64,000 nt of DNA from Streptomyces filipinensis (GTDB lineage Bacteria; Actinomycetota; Actinomycetes; Streptomycetales; Streptomycetaceae). The stretch is taken from the NCBI RefSeq assembly GCF_014649495.1, contig NZ_BMTD01000010.1:287595-351594 (forward strand), written 5' to 3'. Positions 1 to 8,444 of this stretch are shown piece after piece. The position numbers and the translations under genes are program-made. The number at the start of each line of letters is the position of its first letter. Position 1 is the first letter of the stretch. Below the pieces are notes generated by a model. It saw only the letters and a program-made list of their open reading frames with translations, was not told where the DNA came from and did no database searches.

Positions 1-798
1 CAGCTCCTTGGTGAACGAGTACAGGTCGTTCACGATCGTGGTCGCGTTGCAGGCGAGGGCGGTGATCCGCTGGATCTCCGGGCGGGCGTAGACCGGCTCG
101 GGCAGTTCGTAGCCGTCCACGGCGTCGACGAGCGACAGACAGGGGCGGAAGTTGTTGAACTGCCGCATCACCAGGTACTCCCAGACCCGCGGTGTGTACC
201 GGGTCTCCATCCAGGCGGCCTCGGCCAGATAGCCCATGTGCAGCCGGGCCATGTCGTGCACGAACCGGCCGGTCTGGCTGGGCGTGGCGAAGGTCGCGTA
301 GTCCGCCAGGGCGAAGTGGTAGGAGCGCAGCGGCCCGTCGGCCTGGATGCCGTCCCGCCACTCCGCCTCCAGCTCCGGGATGCCGTGGTAGGGGTCGAGC
401 GCCGACTGGGCGATGATCAGCGGCCCGCCGAGGCCCCGCCGTGATCCGCCCCGACCCTCGTCCTCCTCGCAGTAGCAGGAGTCCACGATGTTCTCGGCGA
501 GCAGCAGCTTCCCGGCGGCGGTGAGGCGGTCGAGGTCGAGGCCGCCCGGATGCTGCAGGACGACGGCCCGGCCGAACTGGAAGCCGGAGAAGTCCCCCTT
601 CCAGGCCTCGGGGAACAGGTCCAGCTCGCGGGCCCAGGCCTCCAGCCTGCGGTCGACCTCGGCCGCCTTCTCCGGGTCGGCGGGTACCGCCGGCCGGTAG
701 CGGAGTCCGGGGACGGCTCCGGTGCGCCGGGCCGGGCGCAGGCTCTGGGCGATGTTCGGCGGCCCGGGCAGCGCGTAGGAGTGGGTGGATGTGCTCAT
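1..798 (-). CDS. 2-methylisoborneol synthase-like terpene cyclase, 3' end outside window
   Basis: A class I terpene cyclase, of which the first 266 codons lie in the window. Members of this group cyclise 2-methylgeranyl diphosphate to 2-methylisoborneol, an earthy odorant. The metal-binding Asp-rich motif reads DSCYCEED at residues 106-113, and the NSE triad region NDLYSFTKE is at 257-265 just before the edge. The N-terminal stretch of about 35 residues, rich in Pro, Ala and Arg, is of the low-complexity kind that acts as an encapsulin-targeting segment in this family. The ATG start has a GGAG box upstream and lies 19 bp after the encapsulin stop, so the two are probably cotranscribed. Oddity: the second Asp of the usual DDCYCED motif is Ser here. 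A geranyl diphosphate 2-C-methyltransferase would be expected next, outside the window. Another monoterpene or sesquiterpene product cannot be excluded. Confidence 0.85.
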   Translation of the reverse strand, partial: MSTSTHSYALPGPPNIAQSLRPARRTGAVPGLRYRPAVPADPEKAAEVDRRLEAWARELDLFPEAWKGDFSGFQFGRAVVLQHPGGLDLDRLTAAGKLLLAENIVDSCYCEEDEGRGGSRRGLGGPLIIAQSALDPYHGIPELEAEWRDGIQADGPLRSYHFALADYATFATPSQTGRFVHDMARLHMGYLAEAAWMETRYTPRVWEYLVMRQFNNFRPCLSLVDAVDGYELPEPVYARPEIQRITALACNATTIVNDLYSFTKEL

Positions 799-817
799 GA
801 CTGTGCTCCAGGCCGTG

Positions 818-2260
818 TCAGTCGGCGGTCCGGCCGAGCTGGACGTTCTCCAGGATCCCCGCCGCGTCGGGGACCAGAATCGCCAGCGAGTAGTAGGCGG
901 TGACCAGGTAGTTGATGACGGCCTGCTCGTTGACGCCCATGAAGCGGACGTTCAGGCCCGGCTGGAACTCCTCCGGGATGCCGGTCTGGTAGAGGCCGAT
1001 GACACCCTGGTCCGCCTCACCGGTGCGCAGCGCGATGATGCTGGTGGTGTGGTTCTCACTGATCGGGATCTTGCTGCACGGGTAGATCGGGACCCCGCGC
1101 CAGGCCGGCACCTCGTGCCCGTCGACGCTCGCCGTGCCGGGCACCAGACCCCGTCGGTTGCACTGCCGGAAGAAGGCCGCGATCGCCTTGGGGTGGGCCA
1201 GGAACACCTTGGTCTTGCGGCGCATGGACAGCAGCTCGTCCATGTCGTCGGGCGTCGGCGGGCCGGTGAAGGTGCTGATCCGCTGCCCGTAGTCGATGTT
1301 GTGCAGCAGCCCGAACTCCCGGTTGTTGACCAGTTCCCACTCCTGGCGCTCGCGGATCTCCTCGACCGTGAGGCGCAGCTGCTGCTGGGTCTGGTCCATC
1401 GGGTGGTTGTAGAGGTCCGCGACCCTGGTGTGCACCCGCAGCACGGTCTGGGTGAGCGACAGCTCGTACTCGCGCGGGGCGAGCTCGTAGTCCACGAAGC
1501 CGCCGGCCAGTGTCTCCTCGCCGACGTGGCCGGCCTGCACCGGAACCTCGGCCTCGCCCTTGCGGTTCATCGGCAGCTGCTGCCGGTCCACATACGCCTG
1601 GAGATGGGCGCCCAGTGACGGCACGCGCTCCATGACCTCCTCGACGACGGCCCAGGGCAGCGCCAGCACCACGCCCGCGGTCTCCGCCCGGACCGAGGTG
1701 AGCCACAGAGGGTCGGACTGCCCGACCGCCTCGTCGCCCATCTGGTCGCCGTCGGTGACGACCCCGACGATCTCCTCCTCGCCGTACTTGCCCGCCGCGT
1801 ACCGGGTGAACCTGCCGTGCACCACGAGGTACGCCTCGGTGACCGGCTGTCCGGCCTCGAACAGCACCTGTCCCGCGCGCACCTCGCGGGCCTGGAAACG
1901 GCCGGCGACCTCGGTCAGCACCTCCAGGTCGTCGTAGCCGCGCAGGATGGGCAGTTCGGTGAGCGTGTGCGGGATGACCCGGATGTCGTCCCCGCCGTTG
2001 TGCTCGAAGCTCACCCGGCCGCGCCCCGTGCGCAGTTGGAGGCGCCGGTTGACCCGGTAGGTGCCGCCCTTGACGTCCACCCACGGCAGTGTCTTCAGCA
2101 GCCATCGGGAGGTGATGGCCTGCATCTGCGGTTCGGACTTGGTGGTCGTGGCGAGCTGGCGTGCCGCCCGGGTGCTCAGGCTGGTGAGCTGCCGGTCGGC
2201 GGTCGGATCGGGTTCAGGCTCGTCTACGGCGGAGCCGACGACGCTGTCCGGTGTGGACAC
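818..2260 (-). CDS. family 2B encapsulin shell protein with inserted cyclic-nucleotide-binding domain
   Basis: 480-residue shell protein of a protein nanocompartment. Older annotations call such proteins Crp-like regulators, but no helix-turn-helix is visible. Layout: a disordered acidic N-terminal arm (about 1-40), an N-terminal shell segment (about 45-100), a cNMP-binding domain (about 105-220; its beta-roll includes AYLVVHGRFTRY), then the HK97-like shell region (about 255-480, including NNREFGLLHNIDYGQRI and YYSLAILVPDAAGILENV). The GTG start at 2260 is chosen because GGAGGG sits 5 bp upstream; the frame stays open further upstream, but that part is low complexity and unlike the family. 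The terpene cyclase gene directly downstream fits the known cargo pairing of family 2B encapsulins. The roughly 220 bp upstream separates it from the next gene and should hold the operon promoter; I found no clear sigma motif there. Confidence 0.88.
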   Translation of the reverse strand: MSTPDSVVGSAVDEPEPDPTADRQLTSLSTRAARQLATTTKSEPQMQAITSRWLLKTLPWVDVKGGTYRVNRRLQLRTGRGRVSFEHNGGDDIRVIPHTLTELPILRGYDDLEVLTEVAGRFQAREVRAGQVLFEAGQPVTEAYLVVHGRFTRYAAGKYGEEEIVGVVTDGDQMGDEAVGQSDPLWLTSVRAETAGVVLALPWAVVEEVMERVPSLGAHLQAYVDRQQLPMNRKGEAEVPVQAGHVGEETLAGGFVDYELAPREYELSLTQTVLRVHTRVADLYNHPMDQTQQQLRLTVEEIRERQEWELVNNREFGLLHNIDYGQRISTFTGPPTPDDMDELLSMRRKTKVFLAHPKAIAAFFRQCNRRGLVPGTASVDGHEVPAWRGVPIYPCSKIPISENHTTSIIALRTGEADQGVIGLYQTGIPEEFQPGLNVRFMGVNEQAVINYLVTAYYSLAILVPDAAGILENVQLGRTAD

Positions 2261-2479
2261 ATTCCCTCCAGCGGAGAGGTGAACAAGGGGGTGTGAAGAG
2301 GCGGTGGTGCGCGAGGTGCGAGTGCGCAGGCACAAGCCAAACAGCCGTGGTGATCTCCGGGATACGGCGCAAAGGGGGCGGTTGCATGACTTGGTTGCGT
2401 AAACCGGCTGTCCGGGGCGAAAGGGGGCGCGCTTCTTGATCACGCGCTGGTGGTCCCGCCTGTGCCCGGGCGGCCGGGG

Positions 2480-3502
2480 TCAGGAACGGTCGTGCACCAG
2501 TACCGCGGCTCCGTCGAAGCGTCCGGCCTTCAGGTCCCGCAGGGCTCTGGGCGCCTCGGAGAGCGGATACGGGTGCGTCGTCGCGCGGACGCCGTACCGG
2601 GCGGCCAGCACGAGGAACTCCCGCCCGTCCGCACGGGTGTTGGAGGTGACGCTGCGCAGCTCCTTCTCGTAGAACAGCTCGGTCTCGTAGTGCAGGGCCG
2701 GCACGTCGCTCAGGTGGATGCCGGCGAGCGCCAGCACGCCGCCGCGGTCGAGGGCGCGCAGTGCGACCGGGACGAGCTCGCCGGCCGGGGCGAACAGGAT
2801 CGCGGCGTCCAGCGGCTCGGGCGGGGGCTCGCGCAGGTCCCGCGCGGAGGCCGCGCCCAGCTCCAGGGCCAGCCGGCGGGCGGCCGGCTCCCGGGTGATC
2901 ACATGCACCGTGGCGCCCTCGGCGAGCGCGATCTGCGCACACAGGTGCGCGCTCCCGCCGAAGCCGTACAGGCCGAGCCGTCCGCCCTTGGGCAGCCCGG
3001 TCCGGCGCAGCGCACGGAACCCGATGATCCCGGCGCACAGCAACGGTGCCACCGCCACGTCGTCCAAGGCGCCGGGCAGCCGGTAGGCGAAGCCGGCCGG
3101 CACGGTGGCGTACTCGGCGTAGCCGCCGTCGGCGTCCCACCCGGTGTACTCCGAGCTCGGGCACAGGTTCTCGGCGCCCCGGGCGCAGTACGCGCACCGC
3201 CCGTCGGTCCGGCGCAGCCACGCCATGCCCACCCGGTCGCCCACGGCGAAGTCACCGGCCCCGGGTCCGGCGCGCGCCACCACGCCGACGACCTCGTGTC
3301 CCGGCGTCACTCCCGCCCGGTGCACGGGCAGGTCACCCTCGGTGACATGCAGATCGGTCCGGCACACCCCGCAGGCGCGCACCCGCACCAGCAGCTCGTC
3401 CGCGCCGGGCAGCGGCACGGGGCGCTCCACGAGCCGCAGCGGGTCACCCTCGACGGGCCCGGGCCGCACGACGGACCAGGCCCGCATCGTCGGCGTCGTC
3501 AT
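2480..3502 (-). CDS. zinc-dependent alcohol dehydrogenase (AdhA-like MDR family)
   Basis: 340-residue medium-chain dehydrogenase, probably oxidising an alcohol or reducing an aldehyde with NAD(P). Catalytic zinc ligands are visible: Cys44 and Cys47 in CGVCRTD, His69-Glu70 in GHE, and a Cys in the LLCAGIIGF helix. The nucleotide-binding fold is marked by LYGFGGSAHL. The structural-zinc loop has only three of the usual four cysteines: RTDGRCAYCARGAENLC has Asp where the first Cys normally stands. The ATG at 3502 is chosen because the protein then begins MTTPTMRAW, directly before the GroES-like domain; the frame is open further upstream without family similarity. It stands alone, divergent from the VOC gene. 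The substrate cannot be read from sequence. Confidence 0.85.
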   Translation of the reverse strand: MTTPTMRAWSVVRPGPVEGDPLRLVERPVPLPGADELLVRVRACGVCRTDLHVTEGDLPVHRAGVTPGHEVVGVVARAGPGAGDFAVGDRVGMAWLRRTDGRCAYCARGAENLCPSSEYTGWDADGGYAEYATVPAGFAYRLPGALDDVAVAPLLCAGIIGFRALRRTGLPKGGRLGLYGFGGSAHLCAQIALAEGATVHVITREPAARRLALELGAASARDLREPPPEPLDAAILFAPAGELVPVALRALDRGGVLALAGIHLSDVPALHYETELFYEKELRSVTSNTRADGREFLVLAARYGVRATTHPYPLSEAPRALRDLKAGRFDGAAVLVHDRS

Positions 3503-3630
3503 CACGTCCGCCCTTCCGAAGCAGCGGGCCCCTTCCCCAGTGTCCGGCAGCCCCGCGTTCGGCGCGCGGGCCGAACGCGGGCTGGCTAGCGTGAGCACGG
3601 GGGCAGCACAACACCAGGAGGGCCGCGAGC

Positions 3631-4425
3631 ATGGCCGTGCAACCCGAGGGAACGCCCTGTTGGGCCGATGCGATGTTCAGCGACGTCGAGGGGGCCAAGC
3701 GGTTCTACGCCGACGTCCTCGGCTGGACCTTCGGCGAGTCGTCGTCGGAGTACGGCAACTACACGCAGGCCTACGCGGACGGCAAGGCGGTGGCCGCCGT
3801 GGTCCCGCCGATGCCCGGCCAGGAGGGCCAGTCCCAGTGGTGCCTGTACTTCGCCTCGCCGGACGCCGCCGCCACCGCGGAGAAGATCCGCTCGAACGGC
3901 GGCGAGGTGCTCATGGAGCCGATGCAGGTCGGCACCTTCGGCACGATGTGCCTGGCCCGTGAGCCCAGCGGAGCCGTGTTCGGTGTCTGGCAGGGCGGTA
4001 CCCACGAGGGTTTCGAGGCGACCGCGACCCCGGGCGCCTACTGCTGGGCCGAGGTCTTCACCCGTGAGCCCGAGAAGGCCGACACCTTCTTCTCCGCCCT
4101 CTTCCCGTACCGGATGAAGCAGATCCAGGACCAGGCCGTCGACTTCCGGATGTTCGACGTGGGCGAGGACACCGTCCTCGGCCGGATGCGGATGACCGAC
4201 GACTTCCCGCCCGAGGTGCCGTCCTACATCAATGTCTACTTCACCGTCGACGACTGCGACGAGGCCGTGGCGCGCGCCACCAAGCTCGGCGGTGTCCTCC
4301 GCTTCGGGCCGATGAGCAGTCCCTTCGGCCGGTTCGCCGCCCTCAGCGATCCGCAGGGCGCGAACTTCTCCGTGATCGACATCGCGACCACGGAAGGGGA
4401 GATGCCGGAGGTCACGGAGGTCTGA
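3631..4425 (+). CDS. two-domain VOC (glyoxalase/CFP30B-like) protein
   Basis: 264 residues made of two vicinal-oxygen-chelate domains, about residues 7-120 and 130-262, each starting with a pattern like PCWADAMFSDVEGAKRFYADVLGW or AYCWAEVFTREPEKADTFF. Related actinobacterial proteins are labelled 27-kDa antigen CFP30B or hydroxylase, but the substrate is unknown. The C-terminal domain ends in FGRFAALSDPQGANFSVI, the usual last strand of the fold. A GGAGG box 9 bp before the ATG at 3631 supports the start. The gene is monocistronic, divergent from the alcohol dehydrogenase and followed by RNase H after about 70 bp. Soluble, with no signal peptide. Family confident, function not. Confidence 0.85.
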   Translation: MAVQPEGTPCWADAMFSDVEGAKRFYADVLGWTFGESSSEYGNYTQAYADGKAVAAVVPPMPGQEGQSQWCLYFASPDAAATAEKIRSNGGEVLMEPMQVGTFGTMCLAREPSGAVFGVWQGGTHEGFEATATPGAYCWAEVFTREPEKADTFFSALFPYRMKQIQDQAVDFRMFDVGEDTVLGRMRMTDDFPPEVPSYINVYFTVDDCDEAVARATKLGGVLRFGPMSSPFGRFAALSDPQGANFSVIDIATTEGEMPEVTEV

Positions 4426-4497
4426 CCGGCTCCCGCAGCAGGCTGCCCGCGGCACGAGGAGCACGGCCGGCCGTTCGGCCATGGCATGATCGGGCAC

Positions 4498-5178
4498 ATG
4501 CGTGAACGTGTGGTGGCCGCGTGCGACGGGGCTTCGAAGGGAAACCCCGGACCGGCCGGATGGGCATGGGTGATCTCCGACGACGAGCGGACCGCGGTCC
4601 GCTGGGAGGCGGGCCCGCTCGGCCGGGCAACCAACAACGTCGCCGAACTCACCGCCCTGGAGCGGCTGCTCGCGGCCGTCGAGCCGGACGTGCCGCTGGA
4701 GATCCGCATGGACTCCCAGTACGCGATGAAGGCCGTCACCACCTGGCTGCCCGGCTGGAAGCGCAACGGCTGGAAGACCGCGGCCGGCAAGCCGGTCGCC
4801 AACCAGGAGCTCGTCGTCCGCATCGACGCGCTGCTGGACGGCCGGGCGGTCGAGTTCCGCTACGTCCCGGCCCACCAGGTCGACGGCGATCCGCTGAACG
4901 ACTTCGCCGACCGCGCCGCGAGCCAGGCCGCCACCGTCCAGGAGGCGGCCGGCAGCGCGCTCGGCTCTCCCGAGCCGCCGCCGTCGCCCGACACCCCGAA
5001 GGCGGCGGCCCCGCGCAAGAAGGCGCCCCGCCGCGCCGGCGGCGGAGCGTCCTCCCGTACGATCAAGGCGAAGTTCTCCGGCCGCTGCCTGTGCGGCCGC
5101 GCCTACGCGGCCGGCGAGTCCATCGCCAAGAACGCGCAGGGCTGGGGTCACCCGGAGTGCCGTACCGCCGAGGCCTGA
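4498..5178 (+). CDS. rnhA: ribonuclease HI with C-terminal Cys-containing extension
   Basis: 226-residue type I RNase H, which cleaves the RNA strand of RNA-DNA hybrids. All four catalytic acids are placed as in the E. coli enzyme: Asp10 (CDGASKGNPGP), Glu50 (TNNVAELTALE), Asp72 (MDSQYAM) and Asp138 (NDFADRAA), with the mobile-loop His126 in VPAHQ. After the catalytic core (about 1-145) comes a basic Ala/Pro/Lys linker and a small tail (about 185-226) with CLCGRAYAAGESI and WGHPEC, which could bind a metal. The start at 4498 puts the first catalytic Asp at residue 10; an ATG four codons upstream is also possible. It is not the RNase H-phosphatase fusion found elsewhere in Streptomyces. Confidence 0.87.
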   Translation: MRERVVAACDGASKGNPGPAGWAWVISDDERTAVRWEAGPLGRATNNVAELTALERLLAAVEPDVPLEIRMDSQYAMKAVTTWLPGWKRNGWKTAAGKPVANQELVVRIDALLDGRAVEFRYVPAHQVDGDPLNDFADRAASQAATVQEAAGSALGSPEPPPSPDTPKAAAPRKKAPRRAGGGASSRTIKAKFSGRCLCGRAYAAGESIAKNAQGWGHPECRTAEA

Positions 5179-5189
5179 TCAGCCGTCTT

Positions 5190-5208
5190 CGACGGTCGTC
5201 GGCCGTCG
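5190..5208. terminator. possible bidirectional terminator hairpin
   Basis: CGACGG and CCGTCG form a 6-bp stem with a 7-base loop between the convergent RNase H and melC2 stop codons. There is no U-tract, as is common in high-GC actinobacteria. Weak on its own; position is the main support. Confidence 0.3.
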
Positions 5209-5227
5209 TGGGCCGTCTGCGGCGGTC

Positions 5228-6049
5228 TCAGCTGTCGAAGGTGTAGAACTTCGTGTGGTCCAGCAGATCCGCCGGGCGCACGTCGTTCCACGGCTTCATC
5301 GTCTCGTTCAGGTCCACGACGTCCGGCGTGCCGCCGCCCGGCACGTACGACGCGCCGGGATGCCGCCGCTGCCACTCCGCCCACAGCTTGTCGACGAAGG
5401 CGTGGTGCAGCCAGAACACCGGGTCGTTGGGGGAGACCCCGGTGGCCATCTGGCCGCCGACCCAGACGTGGACCCGGTTGTGCAGATTGACCCCGCGCCA
5501 CCCCTCCAGGTTGTTGCGGAAGCCGTCCGAGGCACTGTTGTACGGCGCCATGTCGTACGTCGCTATGGACAGCACCGACTCCACCTCCGCGGGCGTCGGC
5601 AGCTCGCGCACGGCCGTGCCGAGCGAGCGGCGCAGGAAGGTACGGCCGTCGACGCGTATGTTCATCGGCCAGTTGCCGGCCGACGCGGCGAACGGGCCGT
5701 CCATCACCCGGCCGTCCGTGCTGCGCCCGGTGCCGCCCAGGAAGTCCGGCCCCCACAGCGCGGCACGCACCGTGCGGTCGGTGCTCCAGTCCCAGTAGGG
5801 CAGCGCTACCGAGGAGTCCACCGACTGCAGCGCCTGTTCGAAGTCGAGCAGGAATCTGCGGTGCCAGGGCAGGAAGGACGGGGAGCGGTGGCCGGTCCGC
5901 TCACTCGTGTCGGTGTCCGACATGATGAACGCGTTGTGTGTGCGGACGAACTCGTCGTAGCGTCCGTTGCGCTTGAGTTCGAGGACGGCGTTGACGAACC
6001 GGCGCTTCTCGTCGGCGCTCAGGTTGGCCTGGTTCTTGCGTACGGTCAT
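5228..6049 (-). CDS. melC2: tyrosinase MelC2
   Basis: 273-residue type 3 copper monooxygenase that oxidises tyrosine and o-diphenols to quinones for melanin. The six copper ligands sit where they do in the structurally known Streptomyces enzyme: CuA by His38, His54 and His63 (HRSPSFLPWHRRF), CuB by His190, His194 (LHNRVHVWVGG) and His216 (FWLHHAFVDKLW). It has no signal peptide; secretion depends on the MelC1 caddie protein. The ATG at 6049 starts MTVRKNQANL, the conserved N-terminus, 34 bp after melC1. Full length, with no sign of damage. Confidence 0.96.
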   Translation of the reverse strand: MTVRKNQANLSADEKRRFVNAVLELKRNGRYDEFVRTHNAFIMSDTDTSERTGHRSPSFLPWHRRFLLDFEQALQSVDSSVALPYWDWSTDRTVRAALWGPDFLGGTGRSTDGRVMDGPFAASAGNWPMNIRVDGRTFLRRSLGTAVRELPTPAEVESVLSIATYDMAPYNSASDGFRNNLEGWRGVNLHNRVHVWVGGQMATGVSPNDPVFWLHHAFVDKLWAEWQRRHPGASYVPGGGTPDVVDLNETMKPWNDVRPADLLDHTKFYTFDS

Positions 6050-6083
6050 GGTGCGGGTGCTCCGGAAGTCCTTGCGGGGGCGG

Positions 6084-6464
6084 TCAGTTGGCGGGGAAGG
6101 GCAGCAGCGCGGCGCCCTGCAGCTCGTCCACCGCGGCGCGGGCGGCGGCGCGCGGGGTGCGCACCGGGTCGTAGTGGCTGACGACGCTGATCCAGGTGCC
6201 GTCGACGTTCCGCATCAGGTGCAGCGGCACGCCGTCGATCAGCACCTCGTATCCGCCGCCGTGCTCGTGGTGGTGGCCGCCTCCGCTCATCGGACGGCCC
6301 TGTATCCGGCGGCCCTTGTAGACCTCGTTGAAGGTGTCCGGCATCGGCATGGTGTGGTCGTGCCCCGCGGCCGAGGCCGCGGGCGCCGCGAGGGCGGTGA
6401 CGGTGGCCGTCGCGGCGAGGGCTGCCGTCGCGGTGAGCGCGCGGCGCCGGGTGAGGTCGGGCAT
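6084..6464 (-). CDS. melC1: tyrosinase cofactor/copper chaperone MelC1 (caddie protein)
   Basis: 126-residue partner of MelC2 that loads copper into the apoenzyme and carries it through the Tat route. A twin-arginine signal (LTRRRALTATAAL... ending AAPAASA) covers about residues 4-32. The mature part is His-rich (GHDHTMPMP and GGGHHHEHGGG) and contains the SHYDPVRTPRAAARAAVDEL segment whose Tyr occupies the tyrosinase active site in the known complex. The start at 6464 is set by AGGAGG 7 bp upstream; the frame stays open upstream but lacks similarity. First gene of the melC operon, transcribed away from the efflux MFS gene. Confidence 0.94.
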   Translation of the reverse strand: MPDLTRRRALTATAALAATATVTALAAPAASAAGHDHTMPMPDTFNEVYKGRRIQGRPMSGGGHHHEHGGGYEVLIDGVPLHLMRNVDGTWISVVSHYDPVRTPRAAARAAVDELQGAALLPFPAN

Positions 6465-6955
6465 GCGGTCCTCCTGGAGGGTGTTCCTGTGGTGACGACG
6501 CATGCCTATCGGGGGCTCGGTGACGGGAAGAAATCCCCCGGAACCGGTTGGCTGTGATCCGGACAATTGGTTACATGTCGTACAGCGTTGAACGAAGATG
6601 ATCTTGCCGCGCCTGGGTGGTGATCCGCTCCGGAACGGGGAATTCCTTGCCGTGCCGGCCGCGTTTCCGGCGATCCTTCTCGCCCGCGGTCCGTCCGAGT
6701 GGTCCGGCTCACCACGCCAAACTGACGCGATCGGGCGACGTGGACGCCGCGCCTCTGCGGGGTGACCCGGCCGCTCCGAGTGGCCGGGTGTCCCGTCCGT
6801 GATCGTGCCCGTCTCGTTGCGCCCGCTTCACCCCGCCCTCCCCGCCGCGGCACCGAGCGCTCACGGCACGTGACCGGGAATGTTGGTGAATGGCCATTCA
6901 CTCGATAAGGTGAATTGCCATTCACCTCGCCGTCATGTCGCCCGCAGGAGCGCCG
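6465..6955. other. intergenic region between divergent melC1 and MFS genes
   Basis: About 490 bp without a supportable gene. It must hold the melC promoter on the minus strand and the MFS-tetR promoter on the plus strand. Around 6565-6605 it is AT-richer than its surroundings, probably the melC promoter zone. The right end holds two palindromic operators described separately. Confidence 0.6.
6886..6926 (+). promoter_or_regulatory. pair of palindromic operators for the downstream TetR regulator
   Basis: GTGAATGGCCATTCAC (6886-6901) is a perfect 16-bp palindrome. GGTGAATTGCCATTCACC (6909-6926) is an 18-bp palindrome with one mismatch. Centres are 24 bp apart, 30 to 60 bp upstream of the MFS start. 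Two copies of one palindrome in front of an MFS-tetR operon is the classic arrangement for an autoregulating TetR repressor that responds to an exported compound. Binding by this TetR is inferred. Confidence 0.75.
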
Positions 6956-8440
6956 ATGGACAAGACCGCCCCGACACCCCCGCCCCCGGCCGGACCGATC
7001 CCGCTGCGGAACCGGCTCACCATCCCGGTGCTGGCGTCGGGCGGCATCCTCATGGCGGTCATGCAGACCGTCGTCGTCCCCCTGCTTCCGGACCTGCCCC
7101 GGCTCACCGGCGCCTCGCCCGCGGCGGTCTCCTGGACGGTCACCGCGACCCTGCTCTCCGGCGCCGTCCTCACCCCCGTCCTCGGCCGGGCCGGCGACAT
7201 GTACGGCAAGCGCCGGGTGCTCACCTGCGCGCTCGTGCTGATGACCGTCGGCTCGGTCATGTGCGCGCTGTCCTCCGACATCGGCGTGCTCATCGCCGCC
7301 CGCGCGCTCCAGGGCGCCGCCGCCTCCGTCGTACCGCTGTCGATCAGCATCCTGCGCGACGAACTCCCGCCGGAGCGCCGCGGCTCTGCCGTGGCGCTGA
7401 TGAGTTCCACGGTCGGCATCGGCGCCGCGCTCGGCCTGCCACTCGCCGCACTCGTCGTCCAGTACGCCGACTGGCACACCATGTTCTGGCTCACCAGCGC
7501 CCTCGGCGCGCTCGGTGTCGCGGCGACCTGGTGGGCGGTCAAGGAGTCGCCCGTTCGCGAGGCCGGCCGGTTCGACGTGCTGGGCGCGCTGGGGCTCGCC
7601 ACCGGCCTGGTCTGCCTGCTCCTGGGCGTCTCCCAGGGCGGCACCTGGGGCTGGGGGAGCCCCCGGGTCCTCGGGCTGTTCCTCGGGGCCGCACTCGTCC
7701 TCGCCCTGTGGTGGTGGCAGCAGCTGCGCGCCGAACGGCCGCTGGTCGACCTGCGGCTGGTCAGCCGGCCACGGGTGGGCCTGTCGCATGTGGCCGCCCT
7801 GCTGACCGGGTTCGCCTTCTACGCCAACTCCCTGGTCACCGCCCAGCTGGTACAGGCGCCGAAGGCCAGCGGCTACGGCCTCGGCCTGTCGATCGTCGCC
7901 ACCGGCCTGTGCCTGCTGCCCGGCGGCGTGACCATGCTGCTGTTCTCGCCGCTGTCGGCCCGTATCTCGGCCGCGCGTGGCCCCCGGATCACCCTCGCGC
8001 TGGGCGCCGCCGTCATCGCCTGCGGTTACGCCGTCCGCGTCGCCGACAGCCGGGACCTGTGGATGATCATCGTGGGTGCCACCGTCGTGGCGACCGGGAC
8101 CACGCTCGCCTACTCGGCGCTGCCGACCCTCATCCTGCGGGCCGTGCCGGCCGCGCAGACCGCCTCCGCCAACGGCGTCAACGTCCTGATGCGCACCATC
8201 GGCCAGGCCACCTCCAGCGCCGCCGTCGCCGTCGTCCTCGTCCACCACAGCAGCCCCGTGGCCGGCGCCCAGGTGCCCACCCTGCACGGCTACCTGCTCG
8301 CCTTCGCGATGGCGGGCGCCGTCGCCCTCGCCGCCTGCGCGGCCGCCCTCTCCATACCCGGCGACGGCCCCTCGGACGGCACCCGCCGCGCCGAGGGCGC
8401 CACCCGGGGCACCCGCGCCGAGGCGATGGAGGGAGCATGA
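6956..8440 (+). CDS. MFS drug-efflux transporter (DHA2/EmrB-QacA type)
   Basis: 494-residue multi-pass membrane protein, probably 14 transmembrane helices, of the proton-driven drug antiporter group. The N-terminal half carries GRAGDMYGKRRVL between helices 2 and 3 and the motif-C-like run VGIGAALGLPLAALVVQYADWHTMFW. The ATG at 6956 has GGAG 6 bp upstream and gives MDKTAPTPPPP; an ATG at 6935 lies in the operator-proximal leader and is less likely. Stop is 4 bp before the GTG of the TetR gene, so the two are cotranscribed. Substrate unknown. Confidence 0.87.
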   Translation: MDKTAPTPPPPAGPIPLRNRLTIPVLASGGILMAVMQTVVVPLLPDLPRLTGASPAAVSWTVTATLLSGAVLTPVLGRAGDMYGKRRVLTCALVLMTVGSVMCALSSDIGVLIAARALQGAAASVVPLSISILRDELPPERRGSAVALMSSTVGIGAALGLPLAALVVQYADWHTMFWLTSALGALGVAATWWAVKESPVREAGRFDVLGALGLATGLVCLLLGVSQGGTWGWGSPRVLGLFLGAALVLALWWWQQLRAERPLVDLRLVSRPRVGLSHVAALLTGFAFYANSLVTAQLVQAPKASGYGLGLSIVATGLCLLPGGVTMLLFSPLSARISAARGPRITLALGAAVIACGYAVRVADSRDLWMIIVGATVVATGTTLAYSALPTLILRAVPAAQTASANGVNVLMRTIGQATSSAAVAVVLVHHSSPVAGAQVPTLHGYLLAFAMAGAVALAACAAALSIPGDGPSDGTRRAEGATRGTRAEAMEGA

Positions 8441-8444
8441 GGAC

